Below are positions 1-11,685 of a stretch of DNA of 64,000 nt, in pieces. The DNA lies in NCBI RefSeq assembly GCF_016907875.1, contig NZ_JAFBCU010000001.1:2294001-2358000 (forward strand), read 5' to 3'. A model generated the notes under the pieces. The model made no database searches and was not told the DNA's origin. It saw nothing but the letters and a program-made list of their open reading frames with translations. The stretch's first letter is position 1. The number at the start of each line of letters is the position of its first letter. Position numbers and translations under genes: made by a program. This DNA is from Arthrobacter roseus. GTDB lineage: Bacteria; Actinomycetota; Actinomycetes; Actinomycetales; Micrococcaceae.

Positions 1-183
1 GGCGTCGAGCTGGCAGACGCAGTCTCGAGTGCGACGGCGACGCCCGCCGAAGTCATGGGGCTGGCTGATGAGGTTGGTGCACTGCGTAACGGCCTGCGGG
101 CAGATTGCCTCGTCGTGAATTCCGATCTGGACCTTGTAGCTGTTGTTCGCCGAGGAGAATGGCTGAGAACGAAACGCTGCTGA
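1..183 (+). CDS. nagA: N-acetylglucosamine-6-phosphate deacetylase, C-terminal fragment
   Basis: The reading frame is open from the first base and ends in TGA at 181-183, giving the last 60 residues of a protein cut by the window edge. The fragment has the usual end of the NagA/amidohydrolase fold: a TPAEVMGL helix, then G-x-L-x-x-G-L-R-A-D-C-L-V-V followed by a short strand and R-R-G-E-W-L. NagA removes the acetyl group from GlcNAc-6-phosphate in the cytoplasm, feeding amino sugars to glycolysis and cell-wall precursors. It is convergent with the atp operon. The assignment rests on the tail alone, so another urease-superfamily amidohydrolase remains possible. Confidence 0.72.
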   Translation, partial: GVELADAVSSATATPAEVMGLADEVGALRNGLRADCLVVNSDLDLVAVVRRGEWLRTKRC

Positions 184-230
184 ACAACTGCCGTCCGAAC
201 GCCGTTAAAATGTTCTCCACGTGTCCTCGG

Positions 231-662
231 TCAGCGCCAGGTGCCAATCCCGATTACTGGACCTGCCTCGAGCCACGAAGATAGGCCTGTATAGGCTTCG
301 TACTTCATCACGAGCAGCAGTTCCTTCCCCTCATAGTGAAGGCAAACTACCACCGCACCAGGTTGAATTCTCGGCTTCTCTGCCTCTGTGGGCTGCCGCC
401 ACCCCTGCAGCTCCAGTGAACTACGCAGAAACTTGTACTTCGGTCGGGGACTCAGAGACATCAAGCGCAGCCACTGGAGATGATTGTCCCCATAACGACA
501 AACCCCCATCTGCCAACCGTCAGGCGGAAGGTAAATGGAGGCGTCGAAAGTACCCAGAGCGCGTCGCAGTTGAATGCGACGCACTCCAAAGGCTATGAGA
601 ACCAGAACAAGCAGAACAAAGACTACTGCCAGAACGAGGAACGTATAGCCGATTTCATTCAA
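231..662 (-). CDS. DUF2550 family membrane-anchored protein
   Basis: A 143-residue protein with one N-terminal membrane helix (about residues 5-27) followed by a basic stretch and a small soluble domain rich in aromatic residues. It matches the DUF2550 family that follows atpC in many actinobacteria; its function is unknown. The start is TTG at 662, with GGAA about 13 bases upstream; no in-frame ATG lies at this end. It begins 7 bases after the atpC stop, so it is probably the last gene of the atp transcript. The family call is from length, topology and position. Confidence 0.82.
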   Translation of the reverse strand: MNEIGYTFLVLAVVFVLLVLVLIAFGVRRIQLRRALGTFDASIYLPPDGWQMGVCRYGDNHLQWLRLMSLSPRPKYKFLRSSLELQGWRQPTEAEKPRIQPGAVVVCLHYEGKELLLVMKYEAYTGLSSWLEAGPVIGIGTWR

Positions 663-669
663 TGTTTGA

Positions 670-966
670 TCAGCGAGTTCCTGCGCTCGATGCGGCAGGT
701 GCGCCTTCGGTTACCTTCGCGTTGTCGGCGACAATAACTACACGATCGCCATCAACAGAGAAGAAACCCCCATCGACGGAAACCGTCATTCGTGCACCTT
801 CAACAGGCACAATCCCCAGATCTCCCGCAGCCAAGACTGCCAGAATCGGCGAATGCCCAGGCATAACGCCTATTTCACCATCGCTGGTCCGAGCGCGAAC
901 CAGCGTGGCTGGACCAGACCAGACAAAATGGTCAGCGGCAACAATTTCAACATCAAGTTCAGCCAT
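670..966 (-). CDS. atpC: F1 ATP synthase epsilon subunit (short form)
   Basis: Epsilon belongs to the central stalk of F1 and can restrain ATP hydrolysis. At 98 residues this is the short actinobacterial form: the N-terminal beta-sandwich is complete (ELDVEIVAAD at the start, EIGVMPGHSPILA about residues 32-44), but the usual C-terminal helical hairpin is reduced to a short Ala/Ser tail. Loss of that hairpin limits the autoinhibitory conformations known from the E. coli protein. The ATG at 966 lies 3 bases after the atpD stop, so translation is probably coupled. Confidence 0.95.
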   Translation of the reverse strand: MAELDVEIVAADHFVWSGPATLVRARTSDGEIGVMPGHSPILAVLAAGDLGIVPVEGARMTVSVDGGFFSVDGDRVVIVADNAKVTEGAPAASSAGTR

Positions 967-969
967 GAG

Positions 970-2496
<1,527 letters not shown>

Positions 2497-2511
2497 CTAG
2501 CGAGGCGGCCG

Positions 2512-3405
2512 TCAAGACGCGCTCAGGGAGTCCGCACCCGCAACGATTTCCGAAAGTTCCTGGGTGATTTCAGCCTGCCGAGCCGTATTGGCCAAACGGG
2601 TGAACTTCTTGACCAGGTCGTCTGCGTTGTCACTGGCGGACTTCATTGCCCTCTGACGGGCGGCCAGTTCACTTGCGGCCGCCTGAAGGAGAGCCGCGAA
2701 GATTCTGGACTCGATATACCGCGGCAACAGTGCGTCGAGCACCTGCTCAGTCTCCGGCTCAAACTCGTACAGTGGCAGCAGATCCGATGCAGCGGCGGCC
2801 TCTTCCTCCACTACCTCCAGAGGAAGCAAACGAATGACCGTTGGCACCTGGACCACCATGGTCTGGAAGCTCATATAGACAACGTGGATCTCGTCCACGC
2901 CACCATCTTCGTAGTCCTTGGTGAAGTCCGCGAGCAGGGTGCGACCTATTTCCTGTGCCGTCTCAAACTCGGGAGAGTCAGTATTCCCGAGCCATGAACG
3001 TTCGAACTCTCTCTTCCTAAACTGAAAATACTGTTGGGCCTTGTTGCCTACGAGGTAGGAGCGAACTTCCTTACCTTCCTCGCGTAGCAACTCGTTGAGC
3101 TGCTCGGCCTTCTTGATGACACTGGTTGAATAGGCACCGGCAAGACCGCGGTCTGACGTCATAATGAGAACCGCGGCCCGACGAATCTGTTCCGGCTCCG
3201 TGGTCAGTGGGTGATCGAGTTCAGTCTGTGACGCCACAGCCGAAACCGCGCGGGTAATCGCGTTCGCATGAGGCAGCGACGCCTTAACGCGCGCACGAGC
3301 CTTACTGATCCGCGAAGTAGCGATCAGTTCCATCGCCTTGAAAAGTTTCCCCATGGACTGGGTGGACTTTATTTTTTGGCGGTAGACCCGAAGCTGGGCT
3401 CCCAT
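2512..3405 (-). CDS. atpG: F1 ATP synthase gamma subunit
   Basis: Rotating shaft of F1, 297 residues. The N-terminal helix has the typical opening [14 protein letters not shown] with a [15 protein letters not shown] segment, the part that enters the alpha/beta ring. The middle has [16 protein letters not shown]-type sequence, and the C-terminal helix ends [17 protein letters not shown], the other half of the coiled coil. Length and order between atpA and atpD match the family. The ATG at 3405 is preceded on the minus strand by AAAGGAC, a reasonable ribosome binding site. A 69-base gap separates it from atpA. Confidence 0.96.
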   Translation of the reverse strand: MGAQLRVYRQKIKSTQSMGKLFKAMELIATSRISKARARVKASLPHANAITRAVSAVASQTELDHPLTTEPEQIRRAAVLIMTSDRGLAGAYSTSVIKKAEQLNELLREEGKEVRSYLVGNKAQQYFQFRKREFERSWLGNTDSPEFETAQEIGRTLLADFTKDYEDGGVDEIHVVYMSFQTMVVQVPTVIRLLPLEVVEEEAAAASDLLPLYEFEPETEQVLDALLPRYIESRIFAALLQAAASELAARQRAMKSASDNADDLVKKFTRLANTARQAEITQELSEIVAGADSLSAS

Positions 3406-3474
3406 ACTTGTCCTTTCATCAATTCAAAGCCCCAGAGTGCCCGCCGTGACGGCGGGCACCTTAGTGCAGGGCTG

Positions 3475-5112
3475 CTAGCGCTTCTGTCTGACGATCTTTT
3501 CCTGGTCCACAGACCCACCATCAAGAGCATCGTGCTCTTCGTGGCCGGAGCTGACGAGACCATCATGGCCTTCGCCGAAGAAGCCCCTTTTGAACTCGCT
3601 GATTTCGGTCGTGAGTTGTTCAACCGTAGAGTCCTCTAGCTTGGACGTCTCGCGCAGAGTCGTCAGCACGCTGGTAGAACGCTTGAGGTGATCAAGGAAC
3701 TCGGACTCAAACCGTGAGATGTCCTCGATAGGCACATCATCCAAGTGGCCCTTGGTACCGGCCCAAATCGACACAACCTGATCCTCGACCGGGAAGGGGC
3801 TGTACTGCCCCTGCTTGAGCAGCTCCATCAAACGCTCACCACGGGTGAGTTGCTGACGGGAGGCAGCGTCGAGATCCGATGCGAACATGGCAAATGCCTG
3901 CATATCGCGGTACTGAGCGAGATCCAGCTTCAAGGTACCCGAGACCTTCTTCATCGACTTCACCTGCGCGGCACCGCCAACTCGGGAAACAGAGACGCCC
4001 ACGTCAACTGCCGGACGCTGATTGGCGTTGAAGAGATCGGACTGAAGGAAAATCTGCCCGTCGGTGATGGAAATGACGTTGGTCGGGATGAACGCGCCGA
4101 CGTCATTAGCCTTCGTCTCGATGATCGGAAGACCCGTCATGGAACCCGCGCCCAACTCATCCGACAGCTTGGCACAGCGCTCGAGAAGACGTGAATGCAA
4201 GTAGAAGACGTCTCCCGGGTAAGCTTCACGTCCCGGCGGACGGCGAAGCAACAGCGATACCGCACGGTACGCCTCGGCCTGCTTTGAGAGGTCATCAAAA
4301 ATGATCAGAACGTGCTTGCCGCCGTACATCCAGTGCTGTCCGATGGCCGAGCCCGCATAAGGTGCGAGGTACTTGAAGCCGGCCGGGTCAGAAGCAGGTG
4401 AAGCAACGATGGTCGTATACTCCAGTGCCCCTCTGTCCTCTAACGTCTGGCGCACCTCGGCGATCGTGGATGCCTTTTGCCCGATGGCTACATAGATGCA
4501 GCGGACCTGCTTCTGGACATCTCCGGACTCCCAGTTAGCTTTCTGGTTCAGGATGGTATCCACGCAGATGGCGGTCTTGCCGGTCTTGCGGTCGCCGATG
4601 ATGAGCTGACGCTGTCCACGACCGATAGGGATCATCGCGTCGATAGCCTTCAGACCAGTCTGCAGCGGTTCGTGCACTGATTTACGCTGCGTTACACCGG
4701 GCGCCTGCAATTCCAGTGCACGGGTAGTTTCGGCCTTGATCTCCCCACGGCCGTCGATGGGCATGCCCAGCGGGTCAACGACCCGTCCCAGAAATTCATC
4801 GCCGACAGGCACGGACAGGATCTCACCGGTTCGGTGCACTTCCTGTCCTTCTTCGATGCCGGTGAAGTCTCCGAGGACAATGACGCCGATTTCGCGAACA
4901 TCCAGGTTCTGGGCAAGGCCCAGAGTTCCGTCTTCGAAGCGCAGCAACTCGTTGGCCATGACCGAGGGAAGACCCTCGACACGGGCAATACCGTCACTGG
5001 CTGTGGTCACACGGCCAACTTCTACGCGCTCGGCGTTCCCGGGCTCGTAGGACGCCGCGAACTCGTTCAACGCGTCGCGGACGTCGTCGGCGTTGATGGT
5101 CAATTCGGCCAT
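3475..5112 (-). CDS. atpA: F1 ATP synthase alpha subunit
   Basis: Regulatory nucleotide-binding subunit of F1, 545 residues. The P-loop GDRKTGKT is at about residues 173-180, followed by the alpha-type sequence [23 protein letters not shown] lies near residue 110. The C-terminal domain ends with an acidic and basic tail of about 30 residues beyond the core fold, as in other actinobacteria. The start is ATG at 5112, and its upstream sequence contains a GGAGAGCAGGGA-like purine stretch that can serve as ribosome binding site. It lies between atpH and atpG. Confidence 0.97.
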   Translation of the reverse strand: MAELTINADDVRDALNEFAASYEPGNAERVEVGRVTTASDGIARVEGLPSVMANELLRFEDGTLGLAQNLDVREIGVIVLGDFTGIEEGQEVHRTGEILSVPVGDEFLGRVVDPLGMPIDGRGEIKAETTRALELQAPGVTQRKSVHEPLQTGLKAIDAMIPIGRGQRQLIIGDRKTGKTAICVDTILNQKANWESGDVQKQVRCIYVAIGQKASTIAEVRQTLEDRGALEYTTIVASPASDPAGFKYLAPYAGSAIGQHWMYGGKHVLIIFDDLSKQAEAYRAVSLLLRRPPGREAYPGDVFYLHSRLLERCAKLSDELGAGSMTGLPIIETKANDVGAFIPTNVISITDGQIFLQSDLFNANQRPAVDVGVSVSRVGGAAQVKSMKKVSGTLKLDLAQYRDMQAFAMFASDLDAASRQQLTRGERLMELLKQGQYSPFPVEDQVVSIWAGTKGHLDDVPIEDISRFESEFLDHLKRSTSVLTTLRETSKLEDSTVEQLTTEISEFKRGFFGEGHDGLVSSGHEEHDALDGGSVDQEKIVRQKR

Positions 5113-5210
5113 CTGCAGTCCCTGCTCTCCTGTGTTGTGATCTCCGCCTGAGCGGTGACCGGTGTTTGGTTCAGTCTCGATGTTCCGCGCCGAGGACGGC
5201 CCCGGAACGG

Positions 5211-6025
5211 TTATCCGGCCATTCTCCGGCCGAGTTCATTCAGTCGCGTAATCACGGAGGAGTCAACGACTTCATCTGCAACCTTGACTCGGATGCCTCC
5301 AACGAGTGCAGGATCGACCGCAACGTGAACAGTCAGGTCACGGTTATATAGACCGTTGAGCGCGGATTCAAGCCGGCTCAACTGTATCTGCGACATCGGG
5401 CGGCTCACTGAAACCTCAGCGATCCAACGTTGCTGACGTTCGCCTACAAGTTCAATGAAACGTTCGACGACGCCGCTCGGTTTCAGACCGCGTGGAGCAA
5501 CAACTGCCTGACGGATGAGAAGACGGGCTTCCTCCGATGCTCCAGGCACCAACTTCTTGGCGAGATTGGCCTTGGCCGAGTCATCGGCACGACCATCGGC
5601 AAGCGCCCTCTGCAGCTCGTGATTTGATGCCACTACGCGTTTGAAGGCGTAGAGGTCTGCCTCCAGCGAATCGAGTCCTTCCGATCCGTTTCCCCGACGC
5701 TCAGCAACGGAGATGGCCGTTAGCCCAGCTAACGTCTCCAGCGCGTCGCCGATGTCCCTGGCAGCTGCCCACCGGGCAGAGGCAAGTCCAGCGGTGACTG
5801 CAATTGCGTCCGTGGACACCTGTTGAGCAAAGAGATTCGATACGAGATTCACCTTGCTCTCGCGGTCCCGTGCCGGGTCCGTCAGCGCTCGACGCAGGCC
5901 AGCATTGCTGTCCAGAACGGAAAGAATCGAAAAGAGCTCTTCCGCCAGAGACAACGGAGCGCTTGGCAGACGCGTCTCCAGATCTTCTCTGGCTACTGAC
6001 AACGCTGTAGCCGATATGCCTGCCA

Positions 6026-6026
<1 letters not shown>
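5211..6026 (-). CDS. atpH: F1 ATP synthase delta subunit (long form)
   Basis: Peripheral-stalk protein that ties the b subunits to the top of the alpha/beta ring. At 271 residues it is of the long form usual in actinobacteria; most bacterial delta subunits are near 180. The N-terminal part carries repeated helices with a [11 protein letters not shown] loop at about residues 50-60, and the C-terminal delta domain has [16 protein letters not shown] and [16 protein letters not shown], the conserved end. Its ATG overlaps the atpF stop by one base (TAATG), consistent with coupled translation of the two stalk subunits. Confidence 0.95.
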
Positions 6027-6583
<557 letters not shown>

Positions 6584-6618
6584 CTAAGTGTTAAGAGGTC
6601 TGCGTTCGGGTGATGCTA

Positions 6619-6834
6619 TTAGATAGGCAGAACGAACGCGAAGACCAGACCCAGGATGGCGAGGGCTTCAGTCAGTGCCAAGCCCAAGAACGCGATCGGC
6701 TGGAGAACGCGCTGCGCCTCAGGCTGACGAGCAACACCATTGATGTATGCCGCGAAGACAAGTCCCACGCCGATGCCACCACCGATTGCCGAGAGACCGT
6801 ATCCGATGAGGTTGAGGCTACCCTGTACTTCCAT
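6619..6834 (-). CDS. atpE: F0 ATP synthase c subunit
   Basis: Ring-forming proteolipid of 71 residues with two membrane helices joined by a polar loop. The first helix is glycine-rich ([11 protein letters not shown]), the loop is ARQPEA, and the second helix carries the ion-binding carboxylate in [10 protein letters not shown] at about residue 55. A single Glu in this context without the extra polar ligands of sodium rings suggests proton coupling, which is inference. ATG at 6834 is preceded by a GAAAGGAAC ribosome binding site. Its position between atpB and atpF is standard. Confidence 0.96.
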   Translation of the reverse strand: MEVQGSLNLIGYGLSAIGGGIGVGLVFAAYINGVARQPEAQRVLQPIAFLGLALTEALAILGLVFAFVLPI

Positions 6835-6905
6835 TGTGTTCCTTTCAAGATGCCGCTATGCGCGGCAGGTTGCTTGGGATCATCCCCGGCGGGGAAGTCT
6901 TTACG

Positions 6906-7700
6906 CTAGTGCGAGTCGGCGTTCATTGCGCCTTCAATGTAGATCGCGGTCAGCAGGACGAAGATGTACGCCTGCAAGACCATGATCAGAGCTTCCAGGA
7001 AGTACATTGCAACCGCTCCGGCAAGAACCAGAACGGATGTACCCTGCAGCAGAATGTTCTCCTGGGCAATCAGGAATTCGATACCCGAGCCAGCTACCCC
7101 AACGATCAGGTGCCCGGCAAGCATGGTCGCGAAGAGTCGGAGGCTGTGCGTGACCGGCCTGACGAGGAAATTTGAAATGATCTCGATGGGAATAATCATC
7201 GGCAGCAGGTACCAAGGGACGCCCGAGGGCACCGTGGCAAGTTTCAGGTACCGTATTCCGTACTTCTTGAAACCGAGCCCGATCCAGATGAACCAGACGA
7301 GCGCAGCGAGTACGTAGGCTCCCCCGACGTGCGAGAACGTTGGGAGTTGAAGAATCGGGATGGCACCGTAAATGTTGTTCACCAGGATGAAGAAGAACAG
7401 GGAGAACAGCAACGGCACGTACTTGATGAAGTCCTGACCGCCAAGAACGTCTTTGGCGACGGAATTACGCACGAAGCCATAAGCTGTCTCGCCCAGAAAC
7501 TGTAGTTTCCCTGGTACCATCGAGCCTTTTCGAATGGCGAACATGAAGAAGAAGGCGATGATCACCACCGAAAGCAGAACAAGCAACGAGTGCTTGGTGA
7601 AGTCGAATGAGCCGATCGAAAAGATGGCTGGCAGGTGTTCACCAACACCGGGCGGAGCAAACCCACCCTCTTCAGCGGCGGGGAGCGCAAGCGCGATCAA
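6906..7700 (-). CDS. atpB: F0 ATP synthase a subunit
   Basis: Membrane subunit that forms the two proton half-channels against the c ring; 264 residues, with about six hydrophobic helices. The essential arginine is visible in SLRLFATMLAGHL, and the last helix has the conserved ALIMVLQAYIFVLL. The N-terminal stretch PAAEEGGFAPPG is typical for actinobacterial a subunits and is probably outside the membrane. The start at 7700 follows the AtpZ/AtpI-like gene by 92 bases, the largest gap in the first half of the operon, so a separate ribosome loading site is expected. Confidence 0.95.
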   Translation of the reverse strand: MIALALPAAEEGGFAPPGVGEHLPAIFSIGSFDFTKHSLLVLLSVVIIAFFFMFAIRKGSMVPGKLQFLGETAYGFVRNSVAKDVLGGQDFIKYVPLLFSLFFFILVNNIYGAIPILQLPTFSHVGGAYVLAALVWFIWIGLGFKKYGIRYLKLATVPSGVPWYLLPMIIPIEIISNFLVRPVTHSLRLFATMLAGHLIVGVAGSGIEFLIAQENILLQGTSVLVLAGAVAMYFLEALIMVLQAYIFVLLTAIYIEGAMNADSH

Positions 7701-7792
7701 CGCGTTTCCTCTCTGCAGTGTCCGTCATTGGGCATTAGGTGATCAAGCACAGCAGTGAAGTGCTTGATCAATGGAATTCTCTGGCATTAGTC

Positions 7793-8089
7793 CTACTCCG
7801 TGGCCTTGGGATGTTTCGGCCCGTCGTCCTGATCTCTAGCGCGAAAGAGGTTATGCATGGCTGAAAGATAGAACCCTCCAGCTACTCCCACAAGCGCGCC
7901 GGCCAGAACGATCCAACCTGTTCCGAGCAGACTATCCAATCCCCAGCCTATCAAACTCCAGACCAGGATCCCGCCAACCACATAGCTGAAAACAGCGAGC
8001 CCAGCGTTGTATCCCCCGCTGCTTGTGTCGTTGCTCAACGGGGCATCGATTTCTCCGTTGCGAGGGCGCTGACGTGAAGACTTGCTCAT
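7793..8089 (-). CDS. AtpZ/AtpI-like small membrane protein
   Basis: A 98-residue protein with a polar N-terminus of about 28 residues and two membrane helices (about 30-52 and 57-78) separated by a short GTG turn, ending in a charged tail. Size, topology and position between the larger AtpI-like gene and atpB match the small AtpZ/AtpI proteins of atp operons, which are linked to assembly of the c ring or to magnesium supply in other bacteria. The start ATG overlaps the upstream stop by four bases (ATGA, 8086-8089). Function here is inferred from context. Confidence 0.75.
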   Translation of the reverse strand: MSKSSRQRPRNGEIDAPLSNDTSSGGYNAGLAVFSYVVGGILVWSLIGWGLDSLLGTGWIVLAGALVGVAGGFYLSAMHNLFRARDQDDGPKHPKATE

Positions 8090-8574
8090 CTTTTCTCCTC
8101 CCCCGCCACTGGGCCGGTCACGGGACCGTAGAGAAGGTTACGTGTCTTGGAGAAGGCGAAGACTTCCGCTGTTTGCCACACGATCACGACTACCACTGCG
8201 GCAACGAAGAACCATGTTCGATCCAGCCAGTCTGGTGTTCCCAGTAGGAACAGAACGACGGCAAAACCAACGACTTTGAGCACATACGCAGCCATGAAGA
8301 GCCCAATGGCGCCAGAAGGGTTATTTCTGCCCGCATAATGACCGATCAGAAGACTGATTCCGAAGAACAACACAACAATTCCGGCACCGTAGAGTGCACT
8401 GACCGCTCCGGCAACTCCTCCGCTGACCATCGCAATTGCTGTCATCGTCACCAGAGCCGCTGCGGTGAACTGCAGACAGGTGCCCAAAATCCGCAGCCAC
8501 GGTGATTGCGTGGGTCCTGAAACGCCATCGACGTACCCGGCGGCACGAAAACCATCGGTGGCTGGTGGTGTCAT
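8086..8574 (-). CDS. atpI: AtpI-like membrane protein, first gene of the atp operon
   Basis: A 162-residue protein with four predicted membrane helices (about residues 28-50, 57-78, 90-110 and 120-140) and a short basic C-terminus. It has the size and topology of AtpI, which helps assemble the c ring, and it occupies the atpI position. Sequence similarity to studied AtpI proteins is hard to judge by eye, so the symbol rests partly on context. The gene starts 108 bases downstream of the phosphoglycosyltransferase gene on the same strand; that gap is the likely place for an atp operon promoter, although no clear -35/-10 pair stood out. Confidence 0.7.
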   Translation of the reverse strand: MTPPATDGFRAAGYVDGVSGPTQSPWLRILGTCLQFTAAALVTMTAIAMVSGGVAGAVSALYGAGIVVLFFGISLLIGHYAGRNNPSGAIGLFMAAYVLKVVGFAVVLFLLGTPDWLDRTWFFVAAVVVVIVWQTAEVFAFSKTRNLLYGPVTGPVAGEEKR

Positions 8575-8682
8575 GGAATACCAATCATGGAGGGCTCAAC
8601 CGGATTGACCGGCCGTGTCGGTCAAAATTCTACAACAGATAGAAGTCAGGGGAAGAACCGTGCCTTGACTGAAACCAACGCG

Positions 8683-9705
8683 TCACGATTCAGCAGCCCC
8701 TACCCGACGCCGCGCGAGAATGGACGGGGACTTGAGGTAGAAGGCAAGGATCAGCGCCATAAGGAAAAACAGCGGCACGCTGACGGGGGGCGGCGCAGTC
8801 GCGGCCACAAAACCGCAACCGCTGACGACCACCGTGCATGCGGTGACCAACAGCGCGGCGCCAACATGGTTCAGCCCCGAATCAATCAGGCGTTGATACA
8901 CGTGCTGACGGTGCGAGGTGTACCACGTCTCGCCCGCCCGGATCCTTCGAACAAGCGTCGAGAATGTGTCCACAAGGTAGATCAGGACCGGGAAGAACAG
9001 GTATTCAACGTAAGTGCCGGAGAGGAACGCCGCAGTCGCCGTGGCCGCAATGATCCCTCCGAGGAGGTAACTGCCAACGTCGCCCAGAAAGACGAATCCG
9101 CGACCAACGTTCCAGGGTAGAAAGCCGGCGAACGAGGCCGCGATAACGGCACCCATGATGGTGAGCCACATCTGATCGTCAAGGTATCCCGCAAGAGCGT
9201 AGAACACGCCAACAACGACACCATGGAGCCCGGATATGCCGTTGATACCGTCCATGAAGTTAGCCACGTTAATATAGCCGGCAATGGCCAATGCACCGAC
9301 GGCGACCCAAAGTAGGTTCTGGTCCATAGTCCAGGCGAGGGCAAGCGCCCCTAGTACTCCGATGAGCAGTTGAAACGCCGCGCGCCTCTTGATGGAAAGA
9401 CCCCGGAAGTCCTCTATCCACCCGAGTAGCGCTGCGGAGAGACCGGTGAGGGCGACAATGAGCAGTACCGACCTGTCTACTTCTACGAGACCTGTCAGGA
9501 ACGCAATCCCCAACCCCAGAAGAATAGCTGCAGTTACGGTGAGCCCGACCCCCCTGATGACGTGAGTCTGGTGTGAGGACCGTTCGTTCGGAATATCGAT
9601 GACGCCCAACCGCAGCAGTACCGGTTTAAGGGCAAAAGGCAGCAACAAACTCGCCACCAGGGTCACGCCCAGCACCAGAATGAACAACGGTACTTGTCCG
9701 ATCAT
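8683..9705 (-). CDS. WecA/MraY-family undecaprenyl-phosphate sugar-1-phosphate transferase
   Basis: Polytopic membrane enzyme of 340 residues with about ten helices. It should transfer a HexNAc-1-phosphate from a UDP-sugar to undecaprenyl phosphate, the first membrane step of a surface glycan. Family motifs are visible: ANFMDGINGISG at about residues 148-159, a DVGSY segment after FVFLG near residue 208, and a basic HRQHVYQRL loop near residue 266 in place of the HIHH motif of WecA. That loop form resembles the WbpL branch, so the sugar may differ from GlcNAc. Its start overlaps the CapD-like stop by one base (TGATG), so the two are probably translated together. The location just before the atp operon is common in actinobacteria. 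Confidence 0.88.
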   Translation of the reverse strand: MIGQVPLFILVLGVTLVASLLLPFALKPVLLRLGVIDIPNERSSHQTHVIRGVGLTVTAAILLGLGIAFLTGLVEVDRSVLLIVALTGLSAALLGWIEDFRGLSIKRRAAFQLLIGVLGALALAWTMDQNLLWVAVGALAIAGYINVANFMDGINGISGLHGVVVGVFYALAGYLDDQMWLTIMGAVIAASFAGFLPWNVGRGFVFLGDVGSYLLGGIIAATATAAFLSGTYVEYLFFPVLIYLVDTFSTLVRRIRAGETWYTSHRQHVYQRLIDSGLNHVGAALLVTACTVVVSGCGFVAATAPPPVSVPLFFLMALILAFYLKSPSILARRRVGAAES

Positions 9706-11546
9706 CAGCCAGCCTCCCCATGCTGGTCCTGTCCAACCTTGGATTCACACTGAGCCATCCACGCCTCGATCTGCATCTCATGCGGGTCCAGCGGTTTCAC
9801 CGCAGTGTGCGAAATCTTGGGATGGATTGGGCGGGCATCGTCCTCTCCCTCACCCATCAGTACCTCATGCAGTTTCTCGCCCCGCCGCAGGCCTGTATAG
9901 ACAATTTCTATGTCCTTACCAGACAGGCTGATCATACGTTCGGCAATATCGAGTATGCGCACGGGCTCACCCATATCCAGGATCAGCAATTCGCCTGCAG
10001 CACCGACGCTTCCGGCCTGTATAACCAGCTGGCAAGCCTCCGGGATGGTCATGAAAAAGCGGGTGGCATCTGGGTCGGTAACAGTCACAGGTCCACCCTG
10101 CCGAATCTGTTCGCTGAACAGCGGGAGCATGGAGCCGCGACTACCGATGACATTGCCAAAACGTACCGACACATACGGTCTTTCAGTCTGATTTGCCGCC
10201 CACGCCGTCAATTTCTCCGCCACACGCTTGGAGTGACCCAAGACCGTTGATGGGTCCGCCGCCTTGTCGGTTGAGACATTGATCAGGGAGGGAACTTCGG
10301 CCGCCATGGCGGCATTTAGGACATTGAGCGTTCCCAGGACATTGGTCTTCCACGCTTCTGCCGGGTACTGCTCCAGAAGAGAAACATGCTTGAGTGCAGC
10401 GGCGTGGAAAACGACGTCGGGCTTTCGTTCCTCGAAGATCTTCCGGATCGCTGCAGCATCTCTTATATCTGCCAGGACGGTGTCTGGGCCGTCCAACAGC
10501 CCCCTGCCTGTCAACGAAATCTGTGTTTGCTGGAGTCCCGTCTCGTCGCGGTCCAGCATGATGAGCTCTTCAGGGGCAAACGGCTTTATCTGACGGCAGA
10601 GTTCCGATCCGATGGAGCCCCCAGCTCCGGTGACTAAGACACGCTTCCCCCGCAGGTAGCCAGCAACCTCGCTGACATGGATATCCACCGGGCTCCGACC
10701 AATCAGGTCCTCCACGGCTAGATCGCGAAAATCAGGAATGGCACCCTTATCCCCGCTGGCAAGCATCTCGCGCAGCGGCGGCAGCACAAGCACTCGGATG
10801 TCGAAGCCCTCGACAAGGTCGGAAATGCGCCGCACCTGGGCTGCCTCAACGTTGGCGTAGGCGATGATGAGGACCTTTGCCTCCATGCGCCGGATGACAT
10901 CTGGCAGGTCCTCGGTGCGGCCTAGGACGGGTACCGAGGAAAGCCGCAAGTGCTTTTTAGCCGGATCGTCGTCGATGAGGCCGACTGGGCGATAGGGAGA
11001 CTCTGCATCCTGAACCATCCGCGTCACGAGCGAACTTCCCAAGAAACCAGCACCGTAGATCAGCGTTGCTTGTGCTTCCTCACCGGGGCGGGCTTTGCTC
11101 TCGACATACATGCGCTTCAGGTAGCGGATGGCCGCCATGAAGAGGCAGGCAAAGGGGAAAGCGATGATTCCGGTACTGCGTGGAACGTCTATCAGCAGGC
11201 CAAAGGCTACGGACACGAGCACCAGAATCGCCGTGACGACAACGGTCACCAACACGAGCAACTTCACCTCATGGAAGCTGCCGAAACTGTAGCGTCCTTT
11301 ATACAGGGCGAACCCGAATCCGACGATTCCCTGCGTGACGATGGCCGCCAAGCAATACACCAGCAGGCCCTCAATGTTCATCACGTCATCGGTGAGCTCG
11401 TACCGGAGTATCAGCGCAAGAATGATGGAGACGATCCACGCCAGCGAGTCAAGCAGATATTGAGACCAGAGCCACAGCGCGGGCTTGCTGGTGCGTTGAG
11501 GGTTATCGGGGCTAGTGATTAAAGAGTTCGTGCTCACGGCAGGCAT
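9705..11546 (-). CDS. CapD/WbpM-type nucleotide-sugar 4,6-dehydratase
   Basis: A 613-residue protein with four N-terminal membrane helices (residues about 25-130), a CoA-binding-like Rossmann domain (YGAGFLGSSL near 165) and a C-terminal short-chain dehydrogenase domain. The second Rossmann motif GAGGSIGSELC is near residue 307. The active-site region reads SLINVSTDKA and LGHSKRVAEK, so the usual Ser-Tyr-Lys triad is in the S-M/H-K form known for this family. Such enzymes convert UDP-GlcNAc to 4-keto-6-deoxy sugars for capsule or lipopolysaccharide precursors. It probably supplies the WecA-like partner. It is divergent from the GT2 genes, across a 139-base gap. Confidence 0.9.
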   Translation of the reverse strand: MPAVSTNSLITSPDNPQRTSKPALWLWSQYLLDSLAWIVSIILALILRYELTDDVMNIEGLLVYCLAAIVTQGIVGFGFALYKGRYSFGSFHEVKLLVLVTVVVTAILVLVSVAFGLLIDVPRSTGIIAFPFACLFMAAIRYLKRMYVESKARPGEEAQATLIYGAGFLGSSLVTRMVQDAESPYRPVGLIDDDPAKKHLRLSSVPVLGRTEDLPDVIRRMEAKVLIIAYANVEAAQVRRISDLVEGFDIRVLVLPPLREMLASGDKGAIPDFRDLAVEDLIGRSPVDIHVSEVAGYLRGKRVLVTGAGGSIGSELCRQIKPFAPEELIMLDRDETGLQQTQISLTGRGLLDGPDTVLADIRDAAAIRKIFEERKPDVVFHAAALKHVSLLEQYPAEAWKTNVLGTLNVLNAAMAAEVPSLINVSTDKAADPSTVLGHSKRVAEKLTAWAANQTERPYVSVRFGNVIGSRGSMLPLFSEQIRQGGPVTVTDPDATRFFMTIPEACQLVIQAGSVGAAGELLILDMGEPVRILDIAERMISLSGKDIEIVYTGLRRGEKLHEVLMGEGEDDARPIHPKISHTAVKPLDPHEMQIEAWMAQCESKVGQDQHGEAG

Positions 11547-11685
11547 GGTCCGGATTCGTTGAGAGAATGGTTCCGCGGTCCTGTACTAAACTTGGACCTA
11601 CTGAGAATACTAACCGCACCATGTCCGGCCGCCTCGAACGCACAACGAACCCACCGGCGCGCGGACGGTTCTGGAAAGGACTGAT